Shown here one piece after another: positions 10,037-21,479 of a stretch of DNA of 64,000 bases. The DNA comes from Apoda limacodes (lineage: Eukaryota > Arthropoda > Insecta > Lepidoptera > Limacodidae), in the NCBI GenBank assembly GCA_946406115.1, contig OX291544.1, forward strand, positions 434,001 through 498,000, in the 5' to 3' direction. The notes beneath the pieces are model-generated. The model ran no database searches, was not told the DNA's origin, and was given only the letters and a program-made list of their open reading frames with translations. A program made the translations under genes and the position numbers. The number at the start of each line of letters is the position of its first letter. The first letter of the stretch is position 1.

Positions 10037-13000
10037 TTCAAGGAACTTGATTCTATGGTAGACAATAAGCTACATGACTCTATGGTAGACAATAAGCTAC
10101 ATGATTCTGGTAGACAATAAGCTACATGATTCTGGTAGACAATAAGCTACATGATTCTGGTAGACAATAAGCTACATGATTCTGGTAGACAATAAGCTAC
10201 ATGATTCTGGTAGACAATAAGCTACATGATTCTGGTAGACAATAAGCTACATGATTCTGGTAGACAATAAGCTACATGATTCTGGTAGACAATAAGCTAC
10301 ATGATTCTGGTAGACAATAAGCTACATGATTCTGGTAGACAATAAGCTACATGATTCTGGTAGACAATAAGCTACATGATTCTGGTAGACAATAAGCTAC
10401 ATGATTCTGGTAGACAATAAGCTACATGATTCTGGTAGACAATAAGCTACATGATTCTGGTAGACAATAAGCTACATGATTCTGGTAGACAATAAGCTAC
10501 ATGATTCTGGTAGACAATAAGCTACATGATTCTGGTAGACAATAAGCTACATGATTCTGGTAGACAATAAGCTACATGATTCTGGTAGACAATAAGCTAC
10601 ATGATTCTGGTAGACAATAAGCTACATGATTCTGGTAGACAATAAGCTACATGATTCTGGTAGACAATAAGCTACATGATTCTGGTAGACAATAAGCTAC
10701 ATGATTCTGGTAGACAATAAGCTACATGATTCTGGTAGACAATAAGGAACTTGATTCTATGGTAGACAATAAGCTACATGATTCTGGTAGACAATAAGCT
10801 ACATGATTCTGGTAGACAATAAGCTACATGATTCTGGTAGACAATAAGGAACATGATTCTGGTAGACAATAAGCTACATGATTCTGGTAGACAATAAGCT
10901 ACATGATTCTGGTAGACAATAAGCTACATGATTCTGGTAGACAATAAGCTACATGATTCTGGTAGACAATAAGCTACATGATTCTGGTAGACAATAAGCT
11001 ACATGATTCTGGTAGACAATAAGCTACATGATTCTGGTAGACAATAAGCTACATGATTCTGGTAGACAATAAGCTACATGATTCTGGTAGACAATAAGCT
11101 ACATGATTCTGGTAGACAATAAGCTACATGATTCTGGTAGACAATAAGCTACATGATTCTGGTAGACAATAAGCTACATGATTCTGGTAGACAATAAGCT
11201 ACATGATTCTGGTAGACAATAAGCTACATGATTCTGGTAGACAATAAGCTACATGATTCTGGTAGACAATAAGCTACATGATTCTGGTAGACAATAAGCT
11301 ACATGATTCTGGTAGACAATAAGCTACATGATTCTGGTAGACAATAAGCTACATGATTCTGGTAGACAATAAGCTACATGATTCTGGTAGACAATAAGCT
11401 ACATGATTCTGGTAGACAATAAGCTACATGATTCTGGTAGACAATAAGCTACATGATTCTGGTAGACAATAAGCTACATGATTCTGGTAGACAATAAGCT
11501 ACATGATTCTGGTAGACAATAAGCTACATGATTCTGGTAGACAATAAGCTACATGATTCTGGTAGACAATAAGCTACATGATTCTGGTAGACAATAAGCT
11601 ACATGATTCTGGTAGACAATAAGCTACATGATTCTGGTAGACAATAAGCTACATGATTCTGGTAGACAATAAGCTACATGATTCTGGTAGACAATAAGGA
11701 ACTTGATTCTATGGTAGACAATAAGCTACATGATTCTGGTAGACAATAAGCTACATGATTCTGGTAGACAATAAGCTACATGATTCTGGTAGACAATAAG
11801 CTACATGATTCTGGTAGACAATAAGCTACATGATTCTGGTAGACAATAAGCTACATGATTCTGGTAGACAATAAGGAACTTGATTCTATAGTAGACAATA
11901 AGCTACATGACTCTATGGTAGACAATAAGCTACATGATTCTGGTAGACAATAAGCTACATGATTCTGGTAGACAATAAGCTACATGATTCTGGTAGACAA
12001 TAAGCTACATGATTCTGGTAGACAATAAGCTACATGATTCTGGTAGACAATAAGCTACATGATTCTGGTAGACAATAAGCTACATGATTCTGGTAGACAA
12101 TAAGCTACATGATTCTGGTAGACAATAAGCTACATGATTCTGGTAGACAATAAGCTACATGATTCTGGTAGACAATAAGCTACATGATTCTGGTAGACAA
12201 TAAGCTACATGATTCTGGTAGACAATAAGCTACATGATTCTGGTAGACAATAAGCTACATGATTCTGGTAGACAATAAGCTACATGATTCTGGTAGACAA
12301 TAAGCTACATGATTCTGGTAGACAATAAGGAACTTGATTCTATGGTAGACAATAAGCTACATGATTCTGGTAGACAATAAGCTACATGATTCTGGTAGAC
12401 AATAAGCTACATGATTCTGGTAGACAATAAGCTACATGATTCTGGTAGACAATAAGCTACATGATTCTGGTAGACAATAAGCTACATGATTCTGGTAGAC
12501 AATAAGCTACATGATTCTGGTAGACAATAAGCTACATGATTCTGGTAGACAATAAGCTACATGATTCTGGTAGACAATAAGCTACATGATTCTGGTAGAC
12601 AATAAGCTACATGATTCTGGTAGACAATAAGCTACATGATTCTGGTAGACAATAAGCTACATGATTCTGGTAGACAATAAGGAACTTGATTCTATGGTAG
12701 ACAATAAGCTACATGATTCTGGTAGACAATAAGCTACATGATTCTGGTAGACAATAAGCTACATGATTCTGGTAGACAATAAGCTACATGATTCTGGTAG
12801 ACAATAAGCTACATGATTCTGGTAGACAATAAGCTACATGATTCTGGTAGACAATAAGCTACATGATTCTGGTAGACAATAAGCTACATGATTCTGGTAG
12901 ACAATAAGCTACATGATTCTGGTAGACAATAAGCTACATGATTCTGGTAGACAATAAGCTACATGATTCTGGTAGACAATAAGGAACTTGATTCTATAGT

Positions 13001-14416
13001 AGACAATAAGCTACATGACTCTATGGTAGACAATAAGCTACATGATTCTGGTAGACAATAAGCTACATGATTCTGGTAGACAATAAGCTACATGATTCTG
13101 GTAGACAATAAGCTACATGATTCTGGTAGACAATAAGCTACATGATTCTGGTAGACAATAAGCTACATGATTCTGGTAGACAATAAGGAACATGATTCTG
13201 TGGTAGACAATAAGCTACATGATTCTGGTAGACAATAAGCTACATGATTCTGGTAGACAATAAGCTACATGATTCTGGTAGACAATAAGCTACATGATTC
13301 TGGTAGACAATAAGCTACATGATTCTGGTAGACAATAAGCTACATGATTCTGGTAGACAATAAGCTACATGATTCTGGTAGACAATAAGCTACATGATTC
13401 TGGTAGACAATAAGCTACATGATTCTGGTAGACAATAAGGAACTTGATTCTATGGTAGACAATAAGCTACATGATTCTGGTAGACAATAAGCTACATGAT
13501 TCTGGTAGACAATAAGCTACATGATTCTGGTAGACAATAAGCTACATGATTCTGGTAGACAATAAGCTACATGATTCTGGTAGACAATAAGCTACATGAT
13601 TCTGGTAGACAATAAGCTACATGATTCTGGTAGACAATAAGCTACATGATTCTGGTAGACAATAAGCTACATGATTCTGGTAGACAATAAGCTACATGAT
13701 TCTGGTAGACAATAAGCTACATGATTCTGGTAGACAATAAGGAACTTGATTCTATAGTAGACAATAAGCTACATGACTCTATGGTAGACAATAAGCTACA
13801 TGATTCTGGTAGACAATAAGCTACATGATTCTGGTAGACAATAAGCTACATGATTCTGGTAGACAATAAGCTACATGATTCTGGTAGACAATAAGCTACA
13901 TGATTCTGGTAGACAATAAGGAACTTGATTCTATAGTAGACAATAAGCTACATGACTCTATGGTAGACAATAAGCTACATGATTCTGGTAGAAAATAAGC
14001 TACATGATTCTGGTAGACAATAAGCTACATGATTCTGGTAGACAATAAGGAACATGATTCTGTGGTAGACAATAAGCTACATGATTCTGGTAGACAATAA
14101 GCTACATGATTCTGGTAGACAATAAGCTACATGATTCTGGTAGACAATAAGCTACATGATTCTGGTAGACAATAAGCTACATGATTCTGGTAGACAATAA
14201 GCTACATGATTCTATGGTAGACAATAAATTACATGATTCTGGTAGACAATAAGCTACATGATTCTGGTAGACAATAAGCTACATGATTCTGGTAGACAAT
14301 AAGCTACATGATTCTGGTAATTCTGGTAGACAATAAGTTACATGATTCTGGTAGACAATAAGCTACATGATTCTGGTAGACAATAAGCTACATGATTCTG
14401 GTAGACAATAAGCTAC
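10037..14416. repeat. 4.4-kb satellite of 25-bp units
   Basis: The monomer is GGTAGACAATAAGCTACATG plus ATTCT, 25 bp, repeated roughly 170-175 times. A 27-bp variant with GGAACTTGATTCTATGG is interspersed. Variant units (GGAAC) occur at about 10042, 10746, 10848, 11698, 11875, 12329, 12681, 12983, 13187, 13439, 13741, 13920 and 14049, so they are sparse on the left and dense on the right. Several are followed by a CATGACTCTATGG variant. A TAA in each unit and a period not divisible by three close long frames. The array lies about 5.3 kb upstream of the vg start codon. Confidence 0.98.
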
Positions 14417-14810
14417 GTAGACTATGTTTAGGTAAATATGTTGTTTTTTTTGTACTAATTGTTAAAATAACCATCAAAATTTGTTGCAAAATGTCGCTCA
14501 ATCTGTTTTTTTACCAGCGGTGCACCTACCCTATTAGTTAAGCATAGGATTAAATTTAGTGTGAATATATACAAGCTTTGGCTAAGGCAATGGACAAGAG
14601 ACACAAAGACGTAAGGCAGATAAGGGTCCGGTAGATAGTTACAGTATTGCAGTTTGAGTCATCACTCATCAGACACAGCTTCCATCTGCGAAGATGATAA
14701 CACTTGATATGAGCAGTTTGAACAGAAGTCGGTTACTTTTGTATTACCAGCTGTAAATTGTCTTCAGTACTAATAGGACTTTCCAAAGAAAAAAACTCAC
14801 TTATTCAAAG
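14417..14810. other. Spacer between two tandem arrays
   Basis: No recognisable gene, RNA or TE. Base composition is less AT-skewed than the surroundings at 14580-14720, but I cannot assign it. Confidence 0.4.
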
Positions 14811-15089
14811 TTCGAGAACTAAGGTTTATGCGCAGAGTTCGAGACGAACTAAGGTTTATGCGCAGAGTTCGAGACGAACTAAGGTTTATGCGCAGAGTTC
14901 GAGACGAACTAAGGTTTATGCGCAGAGTTCGAGACGAACTAAGGTTTATGCGCAGAGTTCGAGACGAACTAAGGTTTATGCGCAGAGTTCGAGACGAACT
15001 AAGGTTTATGCGCAGAGTTCGAGACGAACTAAGGTTTATGCGCAGAGTTCGAGACGAACTAAGGTTTATGCGCAGAGTTCGAGACGAAC
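14811..15089. repeat. 30-bp minisatellite with a hairpin in each unit
   Basis: Nine near-identical units of 30 bp. Each contains AGTTCG-AGA-CGAACT, a perfect 6-bp stem with a 3-nt loop. Because the period is a multiple of three, frames stay open across the array: one gives a 10-residue TKVYAQSSRR repeat and another RFMRRVRDEL. The frame covering the whole array has no upstream ATG (it opens at 14758 with TTG), so I do not call a gene. Confidence 0.95.
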
Positions 15090-15824
15090 GTGGCGTGGAT
15101 TAGGTTATCAACCGAACTGAAATAAGAATTGATCGTTTCTCTCACGAATTGACAAATGGTTCGCGTATTGTCTGCTCACTGCTAGACCCACCAATAATTT
15201 TGTCTGATCGCTGCTGGGCCAAACTATCATTTTGTCTGATCGCAGCTGGACCAAACTATCATTTTCAGAAGGAAACTAGTCAAATTTAGAAAACAGTCAA
15301 ATAGCGAACCAGACAAACCTCAAACCACTCGCGGTAAGCGATAACGCTGACCTCGACTCGGCAGCCTGGTCGTGTTCGGGTCCGTGTCTAGTTGGACACT
15401 TGGATACCTGGCGTCAGGAGGTCAGTGTACAAATACGAGTACTACCAGTTAAACAGTTTTGAAATGACTTCGTTATAGCCATAAGCCAAATTTGTGAAAA
15501 TGCTTTTGCCAAAATTTTTAATAGTAAATCATAGTTTTAAGGAATGCAAAGTTAACAATAGTGAAGCTAAGTATGTAAATGTATGTAAATTGTGAAGCAA
15601 TCATGTAGCGATTTCAACGTCTGGTTCAATTTAAAAACAAAGAAAATACAATAAAAGCCAAATCGGTGAAGTATTCAGAGAGTCGGAGTTGTTTTATGAA
15701 CAAGCTACTTCTCAAGTTTCAGCTAAATCTATGGAATCTCGGATACAAAATTTGTTCAAATCAGATACAATAATGAATATTATTATTCATATAGTTATAA
15801 AACTTGTCTCAAAGAAAGATACTC
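15090..15824. other. Non-coding stretch with a 32-bp tandem repeat at 15197-15265
   Basis: The ATTTTGTCTGATCGC...CCAAACTATC unit starts at 15197 and 15229, with a partial third start at 15261. The remainder to 15824 shows no gene or known element. Confidence 0.6.
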
Positions 15825-15908
15825 CTATAACTAGGTACTAGTTCTATAACTACTAGTTCTATAACTACTAGTTCTATAACTACTAGTTCTATAACTACTA
15901 GTTCTATA
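15825..15908. repeat. 15-bp tandem repeat
   Basis: About five copies of CTATAACTACTAGTT. The ACTAGT hexamer is palindromic in each unit. Confidence 0.95.
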
Positions 15909-15983
15909 CGGACGGCAATGCAGGAAATTTTTAGCAAAGTTCCTGCTATACAAAAATATTTTTTTTTTAAATATAGTTGAGTG

Positions 15984-16258
15984 AAACCCGGATACCAGCG
16001 TGACCCTTTTGACTCGGTTCAGCGACGGGCTGTGAGACTGAGAACTAACGTACAGTGAAACTTCCTCGAGCGAACTCTTACGTTGTGGTGTGAGCTCCCT
16101 GCCAAGACTACAGTATGGCAAGAAAGAAGTTTTTGATTTTTGAAGGGTCGGCAACGCGCGAGTGATGCCCCAGGTTTTACAAGCGTCCAATGGCTGCGGT
16201 GACCGCTTACCATCGGGCGGACCTCAGGCTTGTTTGCCAGCTTAGTGGTATAAAAAAA
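15984..16258 (+). pseudogene. LINE family A 3' end, internally deleted
   Basis: It starts with sequence matching the CCCGGATACCAGC...TGACTCGGTTC region. It then skips to the 3' end of the element (GAGCTCCCTGCCAAG; GGGTCGGCAACGCGCGAGTG) and finishes with the family's terminus TTAGTGGTATAAAAAAA. It is a short, 3'-anchored, deleted copy with an A-rich tail. Confidence 0.85.
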
Positions 16259-16378
16259 GTAATAAACGAAGGAAGATTATTTCTATGAATGAGTATTATT
16301 ATTGTATTTCTTAATTCCATAAAGATTTTGTTCGTTTAAGATATATGGACCTACTATAGGACTTTATAATTCATTAGG

Positions 16379-16444
16379 TATTGTATGGGTGTGTGACGTT
16401 CGTAACGAGCGTATTGTATGGGTGTGTGACGTTCGTAACGAGCG
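16379..16444. repeat. 33-bp direct duplication
   Basis: Two identical adjacent units starting TATTGTATGGGTGTGTGACG at 16379 and 16412. Confidence 0.95.
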
Positions 16445-16496
16445 TATTTTTAGAGCAAAGATGTATAGTTGGGATTTTCATCAGCCAGACTTGTGC

Positions 16497-16575
16497 TCTG
16501 ACTCGATAGCTCATAGTAGAGCGCTTACACGGAATGTACCTAAGGGTTGCAGCTTCAAGTCCTGGCTCGAGGTTA
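16497..16575 (+). repeat. tRNA-like SINE head or tRNA pseudogene
   Basis: It contains an A-box-like TAGCTCATAGTAGAG with a D-stem pair GCTC/GAGC, and a B-box-like GCTTCAAGTCC (one change from GGTTCAAGTCC) at tRNA-like spacing. The anticodon arm is poor (TACA/TGTA with a short loop) and the acceptor pairs imperfectly. It is therefore unlikely to be a functional tRNA; a tRNA-derived SINE is the best reading. Confidence 0.45.
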
Positions 16576-17545
16576 ATCTTTTGACTGCATATTTCCTATG
16601 AGAGTATTTATTTATATGAAAGTTAAAAAAAAAGTCAGTAACGATTGAGGTCGCAATATCAAATTATTATTTAATTATTTAATATAATACACTAAAGTAA
16701 TACATTTTTTGGTGATAACTTACAAAACATTTGCATTTGTATTAAGTACTGCAGGTTACAAAGATATTGTCAATTTCTGTTGTTCCAAAAATTGTCATCC
16801 TGCATTTTACAAAATTATATTTGATTCACCAATCAAATCTATTTTGGTGAGGAGAACTAAAAAACGGGTTTCGAAATGCCGTAGCCGCCGCGTAGAGAGA
16901 GAGGTATACATGAGACAGTAGATTAGTACCTTACAAATAATAGGCGGATCCAGAATCTCTTAGTTATAAAATAAGACAAACGACACACATATTTCCTAAA
17001 TTTCAACCCTAAATTAAAATTGTTTTGCCAATTTTGTATGGGATTGGGAAATATTATTCTTCTAAAAATCACGAAACTGGATATAATTGCTTTCCATCAC
17101 CAAATAAATAAATACCACCATTAATGTTCCCTAGCACATTAAATTAAAATTAAGTTAAATTCAGCAAATTTTTATGTTTATTTACGTTTACCGAGACAGT
17201 CATATACAATCTACGTCAAAATTAGTTCCCTGAGACTTCCGCGGTGGCGTTTCAAATTGGCACACAAAATTAGCTGTCATTTGTATAGAAAAGCCAGTCC
17301 AGTGGGTAGTAGTAGCGGTCAGTGACTGCACTGCACGGCACGGGTCGGGTGTCAATTGTAAATTTGTGGCAAACAATATTTTTTTATAATAATAATTTAA
17401 ACAAAGAATTGCGATGCTATTCGTGAAGTCTATAAAAAAGTCGCCAATGGCAATTTTAATAAAAAAAAAACGTTATAGCACTAGTAAGAAAACTGAATGT
17501 TAGCTATATTACATTAATCATATTTATTTAACTATTTGCTGTTAC
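16576..17545. other. No recognisable feature
   Basis: AT-rich. The small open frames have no motifs. The block at 17190-17370 is richer in GC but unassigned. Confidence 0.4.
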
Positions 17546-17579
17546 TACTTGTACTTGTACTTGTACTTGTACTTGTACT
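17546..17579. repeat. (TACTTG)n microsatellite
   Basis: About 5.5 copies of a 6-bp unit. Confidence 0.97.
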
Positions 17580-19035
17580 GGTCTTTCTAATAGAAACTTT
17601 TGATGTTTATCGCGACAGCGATGCTTAAGCTTCTCTCCACATTTAACAAAATTGTCACAGCTAATTAGATCATAAAAGTCCAAATCACAATGGCCCAATT
17701 AACTGGTTAGAGCGACAGGGATATCCTGGGTGCACGAAACTCAGGACACGTTGTAGAAAGATAGCGGTAAGGGGGGGCTACGTTTGACAGTGGACGTCTA
17801 CAAGCTGAGATAATGATGAAGCGTTGAGTGGATGTGAGAAATGTCTTACAAAAAAATATTGTTCTTTTTTTGTTAAGTGTGAGAAAAAATATTATTTTGT
17901 GCTTATTACAATCATTAATAAAAACAAATAAATGGTTATCTTCATCTCAAAATTAGTTTTATTGCTTATCTACCAAATGCGCAGTATATGTTACAATGTT
18001 ACTTTTGCCCCGTGGCGTGTTACTTTCGACCTGAGCCTGAGGACGAAGGTAACAAATGACTTAGCATTTTTGATGTTCTTTAGCTCTTTAAAAACAATTA
18101 ATATCATAGTTAAGAATATCTGTTTTTGTAAAGCATAGACGAAAATTATATGTCGCTATGTAAATTTAACCGTTTGGATATGTCTAATATCTAATATATA
18201 ACAGAAATCAAGCGAAATGTGTAAAGTGTTACTTTTGTACCCGGTCTTCAATGGTCTCCTCCCGGTCTATTAATGTAGTGCATTCAAAACTTAAACTTTT
18301 GATCAAAAAAAATAATTGGTATTGATTTGGTTGTCGGTTGTTTTTGTTTGTTAAAAAGATTTTATTAATATAACTAGTTTTTGTTCCATTAAGCTATCTT
18401 TGCTAGTTTATAAAATATCGTCGTTTATGTAAGTGACTAGTTCATTTTGCTCGTAAGTTAACTAAAATATTGTTGACATTAAAATAAACCTCATCAACAA
18501 AAATCGGTCGAGTTGAACTTCTAGATCGCTTAATTAATAACGAATCCATTCGGACGACGTCACAGGGTATTCATTTGTTGTATACGAGATAAGCGAGATA
18601 ATCGCGGAGAAACATACATACATACACTCAGCTGCAAAATTGCATGGATACCTCAAGTTCTATTATCGTGTGAACTCCATGTGAACTCAAGTAAGTTCAC
18701 GCGCACAAAACAAAACTAGATGGCGTGGTTAACTAGACTAGACGCGCGTAGTTGCATAGTAATAATAACTGGACGCTCAAACGTTTAGCAACTGTTTCAC
18801 ACGTGGCGGTAAGGAGTAGGCTTTTAAAGCAACTTGATATGAAAGATTTCATAGATAGTGATTTATATGGATACGAAAGGGGTTTTTCAAAATACACTTC
18901 CAAGACCGTGAAAGAGCATGGACAGCGTGGTAAACTTTGTATTGATTGTCTTATTCTCATTTTACCCAGAAATGATTCCGAGAAGCGGTTAATTTTGTTG
19001 TAGGTTTTATGGGTACTTTATATACTTTAATTAAA
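17580..19035. other. No recognisable feature upstream of vg
   Basis: AT-rich DNA without a supportable ORF, RNA gene or TE. It lies 0.7-2 kb upstream of the vg start, so it may hold regulatory sequence, but I see no motif cluster strong enough to call. Confidence 0.35.
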
Positions 19036-19250
19036 ACGAAGGAGGCGAAGGGTGGTAAATTGTTGCGGTAAAAGTGGTATGTTGTTAAAAGTACTGTTCA
19101 AATCGTATAGTCTGTGCAAGCGAAGCCACGGGTGAAAAGCTAGTATATATATATATATAAAAATGAATTACGCCATAACTTCCGAACGATTCCAAATCGG
19201 ATAGGACTTTTGTGTTCGTTATTGTTAGGGCGAAGTTTTTATGAAAGAAA
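19036..19250 (-). mobile_element. SINE-type repeat remnant, reverse orientation
   Basis: GCGAAGCCACGGGTGAAAAGCTAGTAT is the reverse of the CTAGC..GGCTTCGCCC head found at 8967 and 46364. A short (AT)n follows at 19142-19158, then the CATAACTTCCGAACGATT block common in lepidopteran repeats. Confidence 0.5.
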
Positions 19251-19349
19251 AAGGGTCTAGTGCGAGTCGGGCTCGCGCACTAAGGGTCTAGTGCGAGTCG
19301 GGCTCGCGCACTAAGGGTCTAGTGCGAGTCGGGCTCGCGCACTAAGGGT
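19251..19349. repeat. 31-bp tandem triplication
   Basis: Three identical units contain AGTGCGAGTCGGGCTCGCGC, each an imperfect palindrome. The unit resembles the head of the interspersed repeat at 48768 (AAGTGCGGGTCGGATTCGCG). Confidence 0.95.
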
Positions 19350-19626
19350 AAACCGATTGTAATGAACACGAGAGGGCGCATCTCGCACAAACATGCACAC
19401 ATACCCATATGCATACACATATTTACAAACGTTATACATCACGAAGTAGCCCAGCTCCCACACGACAGATCGGCAGCAAATGCACACCGTTTAACTTACT
19501 GTTACTTCAGAAACAATCCTAAGGGAAGAAGAAGTAACAAGAAACTACTATCAATCACGCAGAGACACCAAATACACAAAATCTATGCAAATATGTGTAA
19601 TGTGTTGTGTTCTGGTTGTGACGTAG

Positions 19627-19675
19627 GGTGGTGGTAGTGGTGCGTCCCGGCGATGGGGCGGCGGCGGCGGGCGGC
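19627..19675 (+). promoter_or_regulatory. vg: Probable vg 5' UTR with overlapping uORF
   Basis: Base composition turns abruptly GC-rich (GGTGGTGG, GGCGGCGG) just before the vg ATG. A pyrimidine/TG-rich stretch ending GTGACGTAG precedes it and could be a splice acceptor for a 5' UTR exon. An upstream ATG at 19653 has G at -3 and +4. It runs ten codons and stops at 19683-19685, seven bases past the first base of the vg ATG in another frame. Start-site choice here is therefore likely to affect translation. Confidence 0.5.
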
Positions 19676-19789
19676 ATGGCGGTGAGCTGTCCCGAGGTGA
19701 TGTACGGCGCGTACTACCCGTACCTGTACGGGCGCGGCGCCGCGCGCTCCTTTCACCCCGCGCACACTCCGCACTTCCAGTACGACAGG
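19676..19789 (+). CDS. vg: Vestigial, coding exon 1
   Basis: Vestigial is a nuclear co-activator that binds the TEAD factor Scalloped and selects wing identity in insects. This exon encodes residues 1-38, starting MAVSCPEVMYGAYYPYLYGR, the highly conserved Vg N-terminus. It ends at the QYDR codons followed by a GTACGT donor at 19790 (phase 0). The ATG has G at -3 and G at +4. High GC against AT-rich flanks fits a real exon. Joining to 39655 gives QYDR-FNVQ, matching the YERFN run I recall from Drosophila Vg. Satellite DNA begins about 10 bp after the donor. An overlapping minus-strand frame is a shadow. I am very sure of the gene; expression is untested. Confidence 0.95.
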
Positions 19790-19799
19790 GTACGTTTCA

Positions 19800-20023
19800 A
19801 ATAAAAACACGACACTTGCAACACTGAATGGCAAACACAATGACAACAACACCGACACCAATAACAGTATGATGAATACCATAACAACAACAACTGCTCC
19901 ACCAACAGTATGACAACAACAACTGCGCCACCAACAGTGTGACAACAGCAACTGCGCCACCAACAGTGTGACAAAAACAATAATAACAACAATACCGACG
20001 AAAGCTGCGCAAAGTGTGACAAT
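19800..20023. repeat. A/C-rich satellite, left segment
   Basis: Degenerate units carry ACAACAACACCG and CCACCAACAGTATGACA. Continuation is found at 27155-28079 and 28650-28760 on the far sides of two insertions. Hydrophobic minus-strand frames across it are by-products of the CA/GT strand bias. Confidence 0.85.
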
Positions 20024-20335
20024 TCTTCGGTGTAATGCAACCGAACACCCTTATGACGTACTCGTATGTCAAAACTACTGAACTGATGCCGCTCGTGCGG
20101 GCGGCTCTTCAGTGCACTATTCGGCAGCGTGGCGAATCGTTGCATTCCTAACATTTTACCATTTTACTATAACATTTTGTCTATATATTTTTAGTAATTA
20201 ACATTTTCAACTCTTACTTCATTTGAAACTGTTTAGTGTGTGTTAGGTGTACAACCTATTTTAAAGATAAATTAATAAAGTATTATTTTTGTGAATATTA
20301 ACTTTTCATTTGAACATCCTGCTTCGCCCCGAACA
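20024..20335 (+). repeat. BEL/Pao 5' LTR
   Basis: The first 131 bp match 27024-27154 with five mismatches. The likely right edge is GAACA at 20335, just before TATTGGTCCTTCGAGC, which looks like the PBS-side leader of BEL elements. It contains an AATAAAG signal near 20274. A short inverted pair, TTCGGT/ACCGAA, lies at the left end. The exact right border is inferred. Confidence 0.7.
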
Positions 20336-20488
20336 TATTGGTCCTTCGAGCATTTGATCTAGCGCGCGGTTTGGTCAAAAGCAGGACCTGTCGCGGGTTG
20401 GGCGAACTAGTGAACATTGAACAATTAAGTGAGTGTAGTTTCGTGGTGATAAACTTTATCAGAAAGTAGCGTTAAACTACGAGGTAAC

Positions 20489-21246
20489 ATGACCGAAGAT
20501 ACAACAGCTTTAAAAACAACAACGCAGAAGCTTCTGATTCTGAACAGTTAAGTACAAGCAAGGAACGTGAACTAACAGGCAGAAGTGAGTCAGTAAATCG
20601 ACATCAAATATTAGTCCTGAGTCAAGGAACCAAAAGTAAATTGGATAAAATGCTACGAAAACAACAAGTTAACTTTAAAGCATTCTTGAGAACAGTCGAA
20701 AGTGTTGAATTAGAATCCAATTCCGACAAATGGGAATTCGAAGATGTCCTAAAAACGTTGGAAAATAGATGGTCTGCCATTGATTATCTTCATTGGGAAA
20801 TAGACAATGACCTCGACGGGGAAAACGAAGAGTATCAAAATACTTTCACCCGACACGAAAAAACATATAAAGAACTTAAAAAACCAATAAATACCAAGGT
20901 CACAGAGAAAAATCTACTCCGCAGCTGGATATACCTACATTTGGTGGCAACTACAACCAATGGGTGTCCTTCAAGGACTTATTTACGGAAGAAGTTTAAT
21001 CATACTTCCTTATTTAATGCCCAAAAAATCCAATTTCTAAAAAGCAAAGTTAGAGGGGAGCCGGAAAGGCTAATACAACATTTGCAAATCAGGTCCGAAA
21101 ATTATACAATATGCTGTGAAATACTTAATCACCGTTTCAATAACAAAAAACTTATTTTTTCATCATACATGAACATTTTATTGGGTTTACCTAACATGCA
21201 ACAACAGTCCGTTATAATGATCAAGAAAATTCATGACATCACCTGA
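20489..21246 (+). pseudogene. BEL/Pao gag, frameshifted
   Basis: An ATG at 20489 opens 20 codons and then stops; a second frame (20641-21246) carries most of the protein. Between about 20925 and 21000 the conserved gag segment TFGGNYNQWVSFKDLF lies in a different frame, and the LFNAQKIQFLKSKVRGE block that follows is back in the first frame. This implies a pair of compensating indels. Gag would form the particle shell. No CCHC zinc knuckle is visible downstream, probably because of a deletion between 21246 and 21490. Confidence 0.85.
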
Positions 21247-21479
21247 GAAAGCCTTAATGCAGTTAAAAATATGGGTGTCGATATAAGCATCTGGGACCGG
21301 GAAGATTTAATTGATCAAGGTTCGCAAATTTGTCTTTTGAAAATTTGAAAATGCAGCTCAATTATTGGGACTTAAGAGACAAAAATGTAGGGGTATAATT
21401 TATGTTGTCAGTCAACAAGAAAACAGCTGTAAAGGAAAAGCAAATATCACGTGTAAATAAAATTACAATGATTTCACAT

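Noticed and set aside
10037..15089. CRISPR-like regular repeats
   Set aside because: Units are directly adjacent with no unique spacers, and the sequence is eukaryotic; these are tandem satellites.
16379..16444. 33-bp duplication as a target-site duplication
   Set aside because: The two copies are directly adjacent with nothing between them, so it is a simple tandem duplication.
19583..20154. Minus-strand hydrophobic ORFs of 91-133 codons
   Set aside because: They run across vg exon 1 and the CA-rich satellite; repeated LLL/VVV strings are what GT-rich antisense of the satellite encodes.
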